Below are positions 53,556-63,867 of a DNA stretch of 64,000 nucleotides, piece after piece; the stretch's first letter is position 1, and each line of letters starts with the position of its first letter. The DNA is from Phytophthora quininea. Taxonomy: Eukaryota > Oomycota > Peronosporomycetes > Peronosporales > Peronosporaceae. The position numbers were made by a program, and so were the translations under genes. The notes under the pieces are model-generated. The model did no database searches, had not been told where the DNA came from, and was given only the letters and a program-made list of their open reading frames with translations. The DNA is taken from assembly GCA_011947345.1 (NCBI GenBank), contig JAAVTG010000528.1:496001-560000 (forward strand), written 5' to 3'.

Positions 53556-54848
53556 TTAGAGACTTTCAGAGGCTCTTGGAGTAGAGCTCGTGCTTGACAG
53601 CTGCACTGCGCTCCTCCAGTCGCTTGAGTTGGGCGGATCCACACGCATCGTGTAGTTATAGCGCCGCCGGAAATCCTTCTTCTCTGTAAGTGAACGCAAC
53701 GCGAAATAATACTTGGCGTACACGGTGGCGGAGATGTATAGATCCCACTGGATGTGGTGCAGGAAGAGCCTCTCCAGCCGGTTGATGGAGTGCAGCGAGA
53801 ACTGCGGATAAATATTGCTGATCTCGACGTTCCAGGAGCTCAGGTCCTGCCAGACTTTGGAGGCCAGCAGCAGTCCGCAGAGCACGATTGGTCTCCATGT
53901 AGCTGCTAGTAGCGGTACACTAGCCTGCTCCATGAGCCGCTCGATATAGATGAGACACACGATGGTGCACTCGGCGCTGAGCTGCGCCTTGTTGAAGAGG
54001 TTCTTGCAGAAGCGGAAGATCTCGTCCACACTGGGGACGTGTCTTTTAGACGTGAGCTTCTCCATCCGGTAGGTCGTGAGAGGGTGCACTCTGGGCAGCC
54101 GTACAAACGTGTACTTGTACTGCGGCGTGACAAAGTGTTCTTCTCTGAAAGTCTCGTCCACCGGCAGATCTACCAGTCTGGGGGACGAGATGCTGCTCAG
54201 ATTGGCTGTATCTTCCTCAATCTTGAAGGGTTGGTCTTCGTCTGTAGGGGACGGAGACCTCGACTCTGATCGGTTGCTACTCTCGTCCTTGGTCAGAGCT
54301 GACACTGCAGCTGCGATGGCAGTGGAGACCCCGTTGCTACTATTGTTATTGGCGCCTCGCTGGGCTTCTCGATGGCGCTTCTCGCAGCGTCGGATGTGTT
54401 GATACAACACAACACTGACGCGCCGTAGGAAGTCGTCGTAATTGGGTTGCGCCACGGAGCTGACGGAGCTGGGCGGCGCCAGACTGGAGCTGCCTTCCAC
54501 GCGGTCGTCGGGCCTGCGGTAGCGCAGCGACGAGGTCTCGGTCAGGCGCGGGGTGAAGACCGTGTGCGTGGGCTGGAAGGCCTGGAAGCGCACGCGCTTG
54601 GCGTCCGTGGGGTGCTCGGGCGGCGTCTCGTCCTCAACGGAGCTGGGCAGAAGCGGAGACAGCGATACACTGAGCGCGGCCTCCGTCATGCGGCCCGTGC
54701 GCGTATCCACCACCATGCAAGTAGCGTCGGCGAGGCAAGTTGGCGACTGAGGATCTGTTACCAGATTGGCAGATCGCGGCAGATTCTGTAGGGGTTGCAG
54801 TTTTATCTTTGTGTTTGTATTGGTGGCTGCCATTAAAATATAGAACAA
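53556..54848 (-). CDS. Cyclin Y-like protein
   Basis: A cyclin of the Y/PHO80-like group, a partner of Pctaire-type kinases. The start is MFYILMAAT at 54848 or the second Met five codons on. The long N-terminal region is Ser/Pro-rich with possible phosphosites. The cyclin box (about residues 275-395) includes VDEIFRFCKNLFNKAQLSAE, LIYIERLMEQA, LCGLLLASKVWQDLSSWNVE and VYAKYYFALRSL, very close to cyclin Y. Near 53640 the frame probably slips. The alternative frame ends QLKRLEERSAAVKHELYSK at a stop at 53566-53568, more protein-like than the uncorrected tail. Convergent with Sec10, about 50 bp apart. Confidence 0.88.
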   Translation of the reverse strand: MFYILMAATNTNTKIKLQPLQNLPRSANLVTDPQSPTCLADATCMVVDTRTGRMTEAALSVSLSPLLPSSVEDETPPEHPTDAKRVRFQAFQPTHTVFTPRLTETSSLRYRRPDDRVEGSSSLAPPSSVSSVAQPNYDDFLRRVSVVLYQHIRRCEKRHREAQRGANNNSSNGVSTAIAAAVSALTKDESSNRSESRSPSPTDEDQPFKIEEDTANLSSISSPRLVDLPVDETFREEHFVTPQYKYTFVRLPRVHPLTTYRMEKLTSKRHVPSVDEIFRFCKNLFNKAQLSAECTIVCLIYIERLMEQASVPLLAATWRPIVLCGLLLASKVWQDLSSWNVEISNIYPQFSLHSINRLERLFLHHIQWDLYISATVYAKYYFALRSLTEKKDFRRRYNYTMRVDPPNSSDWRSAVQLSSTSSTPRASESL

Positions 54849-55364
54849 GAGACCAAAGTTGTTGTAGACTCATGAAAACTGTTGTGTGCTGGAAGTGCTG
54901 CAAGAATGGAGGGATGTTCCATTGGAATGCTGCTAGTTAGTTATGTGTATGGCGCCGGGAGGACAGTCGTTCAGGCTGCATTGCAAGGAGGAAAAGATCC
55001 AGGTTGGTGCTCGCCTTGTCTCTGGGTGTGCACGACACTCCCACTGTGACCTCCAACTTGCTTCAACATGACACTTTGACGAGCGCGCACAACAAACGAA
55101 ATGACTGGACCTCGTGAGTTGCTTGCTGCTTCGGTGAGTAGATGCATTGGTGGCGTGTGGATTGCCATCCCGTGGAGTTAGGCGCTGTGATGGCAGTTTC
55201 TGCGACGACATACTCGGGTGTGAAGCGCGCAAGCAACTTCGGAACGGGAGCCGGGAAGACGTCGACAGATGACTGACAAACTTTCCCTTCGTTCGAGCCA
55301 CGCGGTTTGTATGACTGCGATGGTCACTGCAGCGCTCTGATTCTCATGGTCTAATGCCAGTGAT
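54849..55364. other. Intergenic region upstream of the cyclin gene
   Basis: About 515 bp between the cyclin 5' end and the 3' end of the PPR-TPD gene, both on the minus strand. It presumably holds the cyclin promoter. No further gene is recognised. Confidence 0.5.
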
Positions 55365-57878
55365 TTATTGCAGCTTAACTTCTGCAACTTCTGGCTGCTT
55401 GTCGTCGTTGCTGTCGTTGCCATCGCCGTTGCCCTCGTTGTCGTCGTTGACACCGGGATACTTCTGCGTCAGCTCGCTGCCCAGGTGCTTTTTCCAGCGG
55501 AAAACGTTGCGACAGAATTGCAGGAACGACTTGACGCGCACCTTGGCTGCCTCCTTGCGGGTCTTCGGAAACGGCGTCGTGTCCAGGCAGACCACTCCGG
55601 GCAGCGAGAACATATCGCTATAGCCCATGCCGAACACGATGGCGCCTGGCCCCCACTCCTTCACGTAGTTGGCGAGTTGCGTCGAGATCAGGCGCTTGCT
55701 CACGATGTGTGCGCCGTAATAGTTCTTGGCGTCGATCCAGCGGATCGGCACGCCGTTGATGATCACCGGGTCCAGCAGAAGAATGTCCGGCGAGATCACA
55801 CGGCGGCCGTACGTGTTCAGCTGCTCCGCGCAAAGTTCCGTTTGGGTTCTGCAGAGAGAACGCAATGGAGAGTCAGACGACTAGTACTTTTACAAAATCG
55901 AACTCGGTACATGAACGTACTTGAGGCGAATACCCTTGGCCTTAAGGAAGTGCTCGATGGCTCGCTCCAGCGAGTCGGCATCATACTTTGGCGCTCCGAT
56001 CAATGGGTCGCTCTTGTGAATACTGTCATACTCGACTGCTCGCTTAAGCTCGCGCTGGTCGCGTTTCGGGAGTCTCTCCATCGGCTTCGCCAACGCGTTC
56101 TGCACGAAAGATAATCACAACGTTTAGGTTCAGTCGAATTGACACATACGTCAACTTCTTGCACTATACCCACCTTGATCTCTACTTGGCTTTTGCCCTT
56201 CGACCGAAGAATGACCCGCATGAGCGAGACGGGAGGGTAATTGTGCACGGTCGACAGCTCGATGAGGCTGCGACCGCTGTCGTATTCTGCTGTGATCTTC
56301 TCTCGGTCGCGCCGAACTCGGTGCGTATTGACCAGCAGCGACATACGCAGCAGTTGCTTGCGCAGGTTCAGCGTCATGTTGGCCGTGATCGGCAGCATCT
56401 GCAGCAGCCCGTCAATGTGATTCACCTGCTTGCGCTTCAGCCGACGAAACGTTTCTTGCTGAAGGATGAGTCCCGCTGCTTGTGTCTCTAAAACCTGAGG
56501 GATGGGAGTCACCGGCCAGTCCAATTTCATTGGCGTGAGATCGCCAAACTTGGCCTTTGCGTCCTGGATGTCCTTCTTTGAGATTGGCAGGTAGTTTGGA
56601 CCATTCTGGTACACGGAAGACTGCATGGACGAGAACACGGATGACATTGCGAAGCAAGGGTCAAGACCGACAGCACGCACTCCTTCCATCACTGTTAGAG
56701 CACGGTCCTGGCGACCTGACTCGAGCGACGTGAGCGACATAATCTCCGGCTCGACGCCCGAAAGCCGCATCTCCATCAAAATGTCAAAGAAAGCATCTGA
56801 TCTCCACACAATCGACGCTCGCAGCAGCCAGTGCATGTACGTGTGCACCGAGATCGGCCGCATCAGTCGAAGCTGCTTCAACACCTTGACAGCACCGTCC
56901 AAATACTCCTGACGGTAACAGATAGCCAAGAATTTGTTGTAGTCGGCTAGTTCTAACTTCATGCCAGCCTGCACCATCAAATCCCAGAGCTCAATGGCCT
57001 CCACCGCAGCAGAGGCTTCATCGCAAGCAGCGAACAGCGTCCGCAGTGTGGACTCGTCTACCTTGCGTCCCTGGTTCAGCATATCTCGTACAATGTGAAT
57101 ACCCTCCGCCGGTTTCTTCGCTTCGCAGCAGGCCAGCACTCCTGGGGTCAAAAGTTCTCGTCCAAGTACGGATTGCCATAGTTCCGGTACAGATCAAATA
57201 GCGAGTGTGCGTTCTCGAACGACTTCCGTCGCAGCTTGGATATCAGCACCGCAATCTCCTTCTCACTCGGCAGCGTCTTTTGCAACGACGCGATCTCCTG
57301 CAGCGTGGTTGTGATTCTCTCCACCTTGAGGTTCTTCAACGCTAGCGGCTCCTTCGTCTTGACCACAGACGGGGGTGGCGCTGGAGTTGACACAGTACCC
57401 ACCGCCTTCTTCGGCTTCTTCCCCACTGCAACAGATTTCTTCTCCTTCTTCTCCACTGCGGTAGCCTTATCTGTTGCTGCTACAGCAGCAACAGTAGCCT
57501 GCTCGTCTCCCTGCATGGCTCTGGCCAGCATTTCCTCCTCCACCTGCTTGAGAGTCTTGGGCTTGCCATTCTCTGCAGCTACTACAATCCCGCCTTCTTC
57601 TTCTTGCTGCGACCGCGCTTGACCTTGGCCGGGACGGGCTTGTGTGCTTCAGACTGTGGCGTTGGCTGTGGCGGTGTAGTCACTTGTGTGCTGAATGACC
57701 GCAGCGTTTGCTGGTGTTCCAGCAATTGCAGCAGCGCCGGACGCTCGGAGACGTGGACTAGGGACCGACGCAACGGCGTCCGCGCTTGGTGTAGACCCAG
57801 ACGCCGCACACACGCGCGCAGCCGAGCTGGACGGAGCCAGCAGCATCGGTCCAATGCCGAGGGTTTTCGGGTGGCCAA
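55365..57878 (-). CDS. Mitochondrial PPR protein fused to CDIN1/TPD-type nuclease domain
   Basis: Exons 57878-56174, 56099-55921 and 55848-55365. The N-terminus (MATRKPSALDRCCWLRPARL, then LRSFSTQ) is Arg-rich without acids, a typical mitochondrial presequence. A Lys/Ala-rich linker follows, then PPR-type helical repeats (about 56650-57150: IHIVRDMLNQGRKVDESTLR, AIELWDLMVQAGMKL). The C-terminal third matches the TPD domain of CDAN1-interacting nuclease 1: YPPVSLMRVIL, ISPDILLLDPV and IRWIDAKNYYG, giving a PD-(D/E)XK set Pro-Asp, Asp-x-Lys, then WGPGAIVFGMGY. The frame breaks at 57150-57153 and 57589-57591 are homopolymers one short. I infer an RNA-guided-by-PPR or organelle DNA/RNA nuclease role. 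Confidence 0.8.
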
Positions 57879-58136
57879 GACAAACGTAGTTTGTGTCGGT
57901 GTTTCGAGGGTGTTATTATTGAGAAGACATGGTTAGTGTCGGTATCTCCAAGATGTCATTGTTTTTAAAGCAATTTCGCTGCATAGAACATGCAATTTTG
58001 GTTCTCATTTTTATTCGCATCGCCATTTTGGCCAATCAAATCGCGGTTATCGATCGATTTGGGCCGCACATTTTGCCGTACCCGCGGGACAAGCGGCCCC
58101 CAGTGAAGAATCGCCGCTCCAACTCTCAAGTGAATA
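57879..58136. promoter_or_regulatory. Divergent promoter, PPR-TPD gene / small mitochondrial gene
   Basis: 258 bp between two divergent starts of predicted mitochondrial proteins. Around 58001-58034 the plus strand has ctcatttttattcgcatcgccattttgg, which resembles the oomycete initiator plus flanking promoter element (CATTTTT followed by CCATTTTG). A ggccaatca box follows at 58030. Co-regulation of the pair is possible. Confidence 0.45.
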
Positions 58137-58379
58137 ATGCTCGCCCGCCAGACCGCCCGCCTCGCGCGCCAGACCCGCGCGTACTCGAGCCTCGTCAACA
58201 AGGAGAGCCATGTGGCCGCCGACCAGAAGCTCTTTGCCACCGTCAAGCGCCCCACCTACATCAAGCGCGACTCGGACAAGCCTCTGTTCCTCGGCATGCT
58301 GGCCGGTCTGGGCTTCGGCTTCGTGCAGATCATCCGCGGCGAGGTCTGCATGGCCACGGGCACTGGCAAGAAGGAGTAA
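58137..58379 (+). CDS. Small mitochondrial inner-membrane protein, unassigned
   Basis: 80 codons. The first 17 residues (MLARQTARLARQTRAYS) are a clear amphipathic mitochondrial presequence. The mature part has one membrane-spanning stretch, KPLFLGMLAGLGFGFVQIIRG, and a short polar tail ending TGKKE. Size and layout resemble small respiratory-complex subunits (for example COX VIIa-like), but no family signature is certain. The start fits the divergent promoter, and the gene ends 200 bp before TAP42. Confidence 0.65.
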   Translation: MLARQTARLARQTRAYSSLVNKESHVAADQKLFATVKRPTYIKRDSDKPLFLGMLAGLGFGFVQIIRGEVCMATGTGKKE

Positions 58380-58582
58380 ACCAAGAACGACGTAACAAGC
58401 TGAGGCTGCGATCTCAGCAGCAGTACCAGCAGTAAAGTCAATTCCAAGTTGCTCTTATTCTCGCGTTACATGTTATCTGTCCGAAAAGGGTGTACACTAA
58501 ACTCTAAAATCCTTTTCAAGAACAGCTACACTACCAACATCCTGTATAGGAACATACCTGCCCGTCACCATTCCACATCGAA

Positions 58583-59830
58583 ATGATGCCGCTGCCCGAC
58601 CGCGTGAGCTTCGTGGAGGCGCACAAGCGCTTCCAGGCGCTGGAAAACCCCGTGGCCGACAGCAACTCGAGGGCTTTCCAAGATCAGTTGAGCAGCACGC
58701 TGGCCTACCTCAAGCAGTGCGTGCTGCAGCGCCAGCAGGACGGCGTGCTGTCCGCCAATGAGCGCTTCTTCGAGCTGCAGACGTCGCAGCTGTACGCCTT
58801 CTGCCTGGAGTTCTACTTAGGGATGCTGACACCCAAGCTGACCTTCTTCCAGCCCGAACAGCAGCAGCAGAAGGACCCAAACAAGCCCAACAGAGGCCCT
58901 TCCGACCACACGAGGAACGTCGTGTTCCGCATCAAGTTCCTGCGCGAGGCCGACGTGTTCCTGACGCAGTTCCTGGACAGAGCTGAGAGCATGGGGATCC
59001 TGACGGAGAAGAAGCGTCGCGAGCAGTACGAGCGACTGGAGAGCAAGCAGTTTACGCTCAGTAGAGAGGAGAAGATCGGCCGCTTCCAACTGCAGAGGGA
59101 CATGGAGAAGAAGCTCAAAGAAGTGCAAAAGAGGAGACAGGAGAAAGAAACCACTGGAGAAGAAGAAAATGAAGAGGACGAGCTTGAGGACCTGGAGAGA
59201 GAGCAGCTTATGACCTTCATCCAGTTGGCAGTACTTAAGAGCATGGAGGAGCAGACGGCCATCAACCAGGAGAAAGACATGCTGGAGCAGATGCTCAAGA
59301 TGAACGCGGCCTCGCCTAAACAGGATTTGTTCTCGGAGGCGCACCGACCGCCGCCTCTGCCACAAGGACAGGGAATTGTACGTTGTTGTCTCTGGATTCG
59401 GGAGGAAATGTTGTTCGTTTGTTGATTTTGGGGATACTACTTTGCAGGAGGTGACTCGTATCAACCCTCAGATGGAGATGAAGCGCGAAACGATTCGGTC
59501 GGGAGTGTTCAAGCCTGGCCACCGCCTCCCGACCATGACGCTGGAGGAATATGCGGATCGTGAAGTGGCCGACGCTATGGAACGACAGAAGCGTGAAGAG
59601 TAAGTGCATTGTAATAGTGGCTATCTAACTGTCGAGTCTAATGAAAAGGATTTGTGCTACACGACAGGGAGGCGCCGAAGGGGCCCCGTCGATACGACCA
59701 GCTCGTTGAAGACGGCGACGAGGACAATGACGCATTAGTCGAAGAGGCAGCATATAAGGATCGCGCGTGGGACGACTGGAAGGATGCTAACGAGAAGGGC
59801 ATCGGCAACAAGAAGGGGTCTCAGTTTTAG
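58583..59830 (+). CDS. TAP42: TAP42/alpha4-type PP2A regulator
   Basis: Binds and stabilises PP2A-type phosphatase catalytic subunits and acts in TOR signalling. Exons 58583-59377, 59448-59599 and 59668-59830. It starts MMPLPDRVSFVEAHKRF (two adjacent Met). The helical N-terminal domain includes LGMLTPKLTFFQPE and TLSREEKIGRFQLQRDMEKK, the conserved phosphatase-contact helix. An acidic KEXE-rich segment follows, then the family C-terminal motifs TMTLEEYADREVADAM, RRYDQLVEDGDEDND and DRAWDDWKDANEKGIGNK. No frame break is seen. Confidence 0.92.
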
Positions 59831-60006
59831 TTGTAGAGGGATAATCACACACGTTGCTGCTTCTGGTACTGATCAACCAGAGCGAAGTTGCCGTTTCTTG
59901 TCTTCTTCGTTCTTCTCATCCAGAAACAAATGTGAGTAGGCGATCACTCAGTTAATTTACATTGTTTCCCTTGAAGTATCTTGCAGGATGCCATTCAGGA
60001 CGTATC

Positions 60007-60131
60007 ATGGTTGTGTTTCAACGCCAACAACAACAACTTCCAACGCTTTACTAGCCAACCATTTCCATTCTCCCGCTGCTCTAATGGTTCTAGCATTCGA
60101 GTATCTATGGTATTAATATTTTGGTCGGACT
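60007..60131 (+). repeat. Diverged direct repeat, unit 1
   Basis: Matches 61224-61337 (shared tgtgtttcaacgcca, ctactagccaacc, agcattcgagtatctatgg, ttggtcgga). It lies just upstream of the Crinkler-like frame, suggesting a tandem duplication of that gene, the second copy now decayed. Confidence 0.7.
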
Positions 60132-60689
60132 CTTCGACAGTCGGCATATCATCGCGAATATGGAGGAGTCCCCAGACACATTTTTGAGACTAATCAGATC
60201 GAGCCTCAATGGCGTTTGGAAGAGGCTATCAATGCATTTAACGGCAAAGCAGTCATCAATGCTTTTCAATCACGAAAGTTTGTGAGTGTAGACAACTATT
60301 ATCGAATACTGAAGATGGTACCTAAAACGACCAACTACCTTACAGAGTACAGCGTGGAGTTTCTCTCGAAGTCGATTGCAGATCGAGTCGTCCAGAAGGT
60401 GAAGTTTCTGTGATTCAAGGTTCTCGCTGATATTCCATAGGATTTTCCGAGCGAGTGGTTGTATTACCGACCAAAATCACATACGTTTGCGGTGGATGCG
60501 ATTCTGATCCAGAGTGCTCAACCTGGCAAGTTCATTGGCAAGTGCTACGGTCTTCAGATGACGATAAATGATAATCATGCGATTAAGGGCGCTGGCGCGA
60601 AGGCTGTCGTAGATTGCGTTGAGGAGCGCAAGTACACGTTTAAGTACGTGTTCGTGGTTCCACAGGAGATGGCTAAAACCTATAAGTAG
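60110..60689 (+). pseudogene. Crinkler-like C-terminal (restriction-endonuclease-type) domain remnant
   Basis: Reads ILVGLFDSRHIIANMEESPD, then after a T5 run near 60180 QWRLEEAINAFNGKAVINAF and LTEYSVEFLSKSIADRVVQK. A probable intron (donor about 60396, acceptor about 60439) leads to FPSEWLYYRPKSHTFAVDAI and YGLQMTINDNHAIK (Asp then Gln-x-Thr, as in the nuclease-like domains of CRN proteins), ending at 60687-60689. No LFLAK-type N-terminal module or P-loop is seen, so this is a C-terminal piece. Members of this domain family also occur in transposon-associated oomycete proteins. It follows TAP42 at about 280 bp. Confidence 0.5.
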
Positions 60690-61964
60690 CAGCGGGTGAC
60701 CACAGTGAAAGAAGAGGTAGAAGATGAATTTCTTCCCGCAGTTTGTTGTTGGAATCGATCCGTACGAAAAGTATCGTGGTCAGCGTCAAAGGGTACGAGC
60801 GTCGCTCATACAGAGTGCGATTTGAAGTTTCTCGTCGATGAGGTATGCTGCGGGGTTTTGAGGGCAAGAGTTCCTTCGTCTGGAGAAGATCAAAAAGTAA
60901 CACGCGTCACGACCGGACACGCGTTAATGAGACGCGCTCCATTGCTGAAATTCGTAGCTAGTTTTTTCGTAGCTAGTTTTTAGGTATCTGTTTCCCATGA
61001 AAGCTAACACCCGACACATATCTTTCGATCTCTGCATAGCTGTCAGCTAGCACAACTTGGATAAAATAAATTGTAGGTAAACCAAGACTTCGTGCTTGTA
61101 AAGTGCATTAAGTTGCGCACGAGGATCAGACTATCGCTGCAATCACAGCAGCAGCAACAGCGTCCAGAACGCAACCTCCATGGAATTACCTGCACAACAG
61201 GACTAGCAACATTTTATGGATCTCGTATATGGCTTGTGTTTCAACGCCATCAACATCCAATGCTCTACTAGCCAACCATTCCCATTCTCCAGGAGCGATA
61301 GCATTCGAGTATCTATGGCCTTTTGGTCGGACACGAAGTCGACAGATGCAGCACTGGAAGCACATTATTCAAGGTTCACAGTAACGTGCATGGAATGATC
61401 AATCACGCCTGATGATGTTTCCTGCGGTGGAGCTCATTACCAGCCTCTCGTTGTTCGGGTGTGGCCATGCCGCGCGAAATTCCTGTAGAGACGAAGGGCG
61501 AATGTTTAGTGTACTATTTGGAGTTGGCAATCCGAGCGCTTGTCCCATCGACTTGACCCACCAACGCGACCGGCGGAGCGATCGTAGAGCGGGAAGCTGT
61601 CACCGAAATTCAGAGGCACAGCGGAGGGAACGGAGCATGAGACCGACAGGACCGCGATTTTCGGTGGAGAAGTGACCAACAAGAGGCGCTCCATACAGCA
61701 ACAAGATGTCGTCGAGGATGTGCTGACGCCTTTGCTTGGTATCGAGTGGCCCTTTTCATGTTCGTCGACAAGACACCATGAAGTCCTCCCTTTCGGACCA
61801 AGCCCAGCAATACGGTCCGCATCTCGGCGCTCGCTAGGTCAGTTGGGAATTTCTAGCGTGCCTCATAGTAGATTGTCAGCCACGTTATAAGCTCCGACTC
61901 CACTCCACCGATTGCGGGAGTATTCACCAGACTCCAGTAGCAGATTTATCGATCTTGTGGCACA
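60690..61964. other. Intergenic with decayed duplicate of the Crinkler-like locus
   Basis: Apart from the direct-repeat unit at 61224-61337 and a short continuation of the CRN-like frame (FFPQFVVGIDPYEKY, about 60727-60771), I see no gene. The last 100 bp presumably contain the kinase promoter. Confidence 0.45.
61224..61337 (+). repeat. Diverged direct repeat, unit 2
   Basis: Partner of 60007-60131, with several indels. Confidence 0.7.
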
Positions 61965-63740
61965 ATGTCCCTCCTCGGCACGGCGGTGGGAATCGTCTCC
62001 TCGGCGGCGAATACGTTGACGGGTGGCGCCACATCGAGTACACCGACACCAACGACACAGACACCGACACCGACGACACAAACTCCAGCACCGACGACTC
62101 AAACTCCGTCACCGACGACGAGGACACCAACACCAACGACGAGGACTCCAACACCAACGACTAGAACGCCCAGCTCGGCGACAACAGCACCGGTTGCAAC
62201 GACTGCAGCACCGGTATCGACTCCCACAGCAACTTCATCGGTTGCGACGACGACGACGTCAAGTCCTTCAGTAACTACAACGACGACGAACGCAGCGGCA
62301 GATGTCGCTTCTACATCGGCACCTGTAGTCACCGATACCGGTAGTTCCGACGCAGCTTCTGCTTCCGCTTCGGCCACTCCAGCCCCAGCTTCTGCTTCGG
62401 CGACAGCTAATGCGTCGACGACAGTGATTATTCAAGACAGCTCCAACAACTTCGACAATGGGTCTAGCATTGCTGTGGTTCAAGACACCAATCACGACGG
62501 AGGTTTAAGCACGGGTGCCATCATCGGTATCGTTGCAGGCTCTCTCGTGGCGTTGATCCTCGTTGCAGGATTGATTTTCTGGCTGTATCGCCGTAGAAAG
62601 CATGCCAGGACGTCTAGGGCTCCGTCGTTTGGTGACTCCTACGTGCCACCGCCGATGAGTCTTCCGACGGCGCAACCGATAGCGTTGGATAGTCTGCCGT
62701 CGTCCAACGTCATGGTCCACAACCTGCACAGCGGCTTTGACCGAACGATGCAGCTCGACAGCACGGCGAACCTGGACTCGACACTGCGTCTCGACAGCAG
62801 TACGGTGTCTGTGGCCAAATCGACAAAGTCGAAATCAAGCTCAAACTTGTGGGAAGACGACGCCATTGTAGCTGCACGCATCCCTCTGGACAAGGTCACC
62901 AGGGAGGAATTGATCAGCTCTGGCGGTCACGGTGAGGTATACCGAGGCACCTATCGCTGCGAGGCCGTCGCCATCAAAGTCCTTCTGCCTGACAAGCGAA
63001 AAGATATTAAGCAGATCAATATTTTCCTGTCCGAGATCAAGTTGATGGCGAGTGTTGAGCACCCTCGAATCGTCCAGTTCATCGGTGTTGCGTGGGACGC
63101 ACTGACGGATCTCAGTGCCGTGTCCGAGTTCATGAAAGGTGGCGATTTGTTCTCGCTACTCCGTCGATTCGATCGAGTCGAGCACCGTCCTCAAGGCTTC
63201 GACAGTGACAAAGCGAGAATTGCTCTGCATGTTGCGCAAGCTCTGACGTATCTGCACTCGCTCGACCCGATCATCCTACACCGCGACTTGAAATCGATGA
63301 ACATTTTGTTGTCGACGGATTGGGACGCAAAGATCACCGACTTTGGCGTCTCCCGAAAGTGGACGGTGGACACGATGACGATGGGCGTGGGCACACGACG
63401 CTGGATGGCGCCTGAGGTAATGCTTGGCAAGCACTACAACACGAGTGCGGACATCTTTTCCTTTGGAATTGTACTGTCGGAATTGGACTCACACCAACCG
63501 CCGTACGCCGATGCCCTCGCCAGAATGACGTCGTCAGGCAGACACGTGTCAGAAGGTATGTTGATGGAGATGGTGGCGCGAGGAAGAATGCAGGTCGAGT
63601 TCTCGCGCAATGCTCCTCAAGCTCTGGTCGAGTTGGGTCGAGCTTGTGTGGACTTGGACCCACGGTCTCGCCCCACTGCCAACGAGGTGTGCTACCAGCT
63701 GCAGCGAATTCTGCGCAGCTACCAACAGTACACGCTCTAG
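61965..63740 (+). CDS. Transmembrane TKL-type protein kinase with Thr/Pro-rich ectodomain
   Basis: 591 codons, no break. The N-terminus has weak hydrophobicity only; no clear signal peptide is visible, and an upstream exon cannot be excluded. Residues 26-70 are tandem TPTPTT(Q/R)-type repeats, then a Ser/Thr/Ala-rich stretch to about 180, which looks like a mucin-type glycosylated ectodomain. A single membrane helix spans 184-207, followed by RRRK. The kinase domain begins near 315: Gly loop GGHGEVYRG (320-328), Lys338, Glu357, HRDLKSMNIL with Asp441, DFG 459-461, APE 482-484. All catalytic residues are present. TKL receptor-like kinases of this design are common in oomycetes; the ligand and role are unknown. 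Confidence 0.88.
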   Translation: MSLLGTAVGIVSSAANTLTGGATSSTPTPTTQTPTPTTQTPAPTTQTPSPTTRTPTPTTRTPTPTTRTPSSATTAPVATTAAPVSTPTATSSVATTTTSSPSVTTTTTNAAADVASTSAPVVTDTGSSDAASASASATPAPASASATANASTTVIIQDSSNNFDNGSSIAVVQDTNHDGGLSTGAIIGIVAGSLVALILVAGLIFWLYRRRKHARTSRAPSFGDSYVPPPMSLPTAQPIALDSLPSSNVMVHNLHSGFDRTMQLDSTANLDSTLRLDSSTVSVAKSTKSKSSSNLWEDDAIVAARIPLDKVTREELISSGGHGEVYRGTYRCEAVAIKVLLPDKRKDIKQINIFLSEIKLMASVEHPRIVQFIGVAWDALTDLSAVSEFMKGGDLFSLLRRFDRVEHRPQGFDSDKARIALHVAQALTYLHSLDPIILHRDLKSMNILLSTDWDAKITDFGVSRKWTVDTMTMGVGTRRWMAPEVMLGKHYNTSADIFSFGIVLSELDSHQPPYADALARMTSSGRHVSEGMLMEMVARGRMQVEFSRNAPQALVELGRACVDLDPRSRPTANEVCYQLQRILRSYQQYTL

Positions 63741-63867
63741 TATCGTACCTACCAGGACAATTGAAGAACGCAGAACTAAGAAATGAAATTGTGTTCTTCC
63801 CAATTCTCAAACAGTTTTGTTGAATAACTTTTCAGATACGACTCCTCAGGATACCACAAACTTCTTC

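Noticed and set aside
57649..57846. Ala/Ser-rich minus-strand frame starting MLLAPSSSAARV
   Set aside because: It overlaps the PPR-TPD N-terminus; the other frame has the better presequence and joins the downstream coding sequence.
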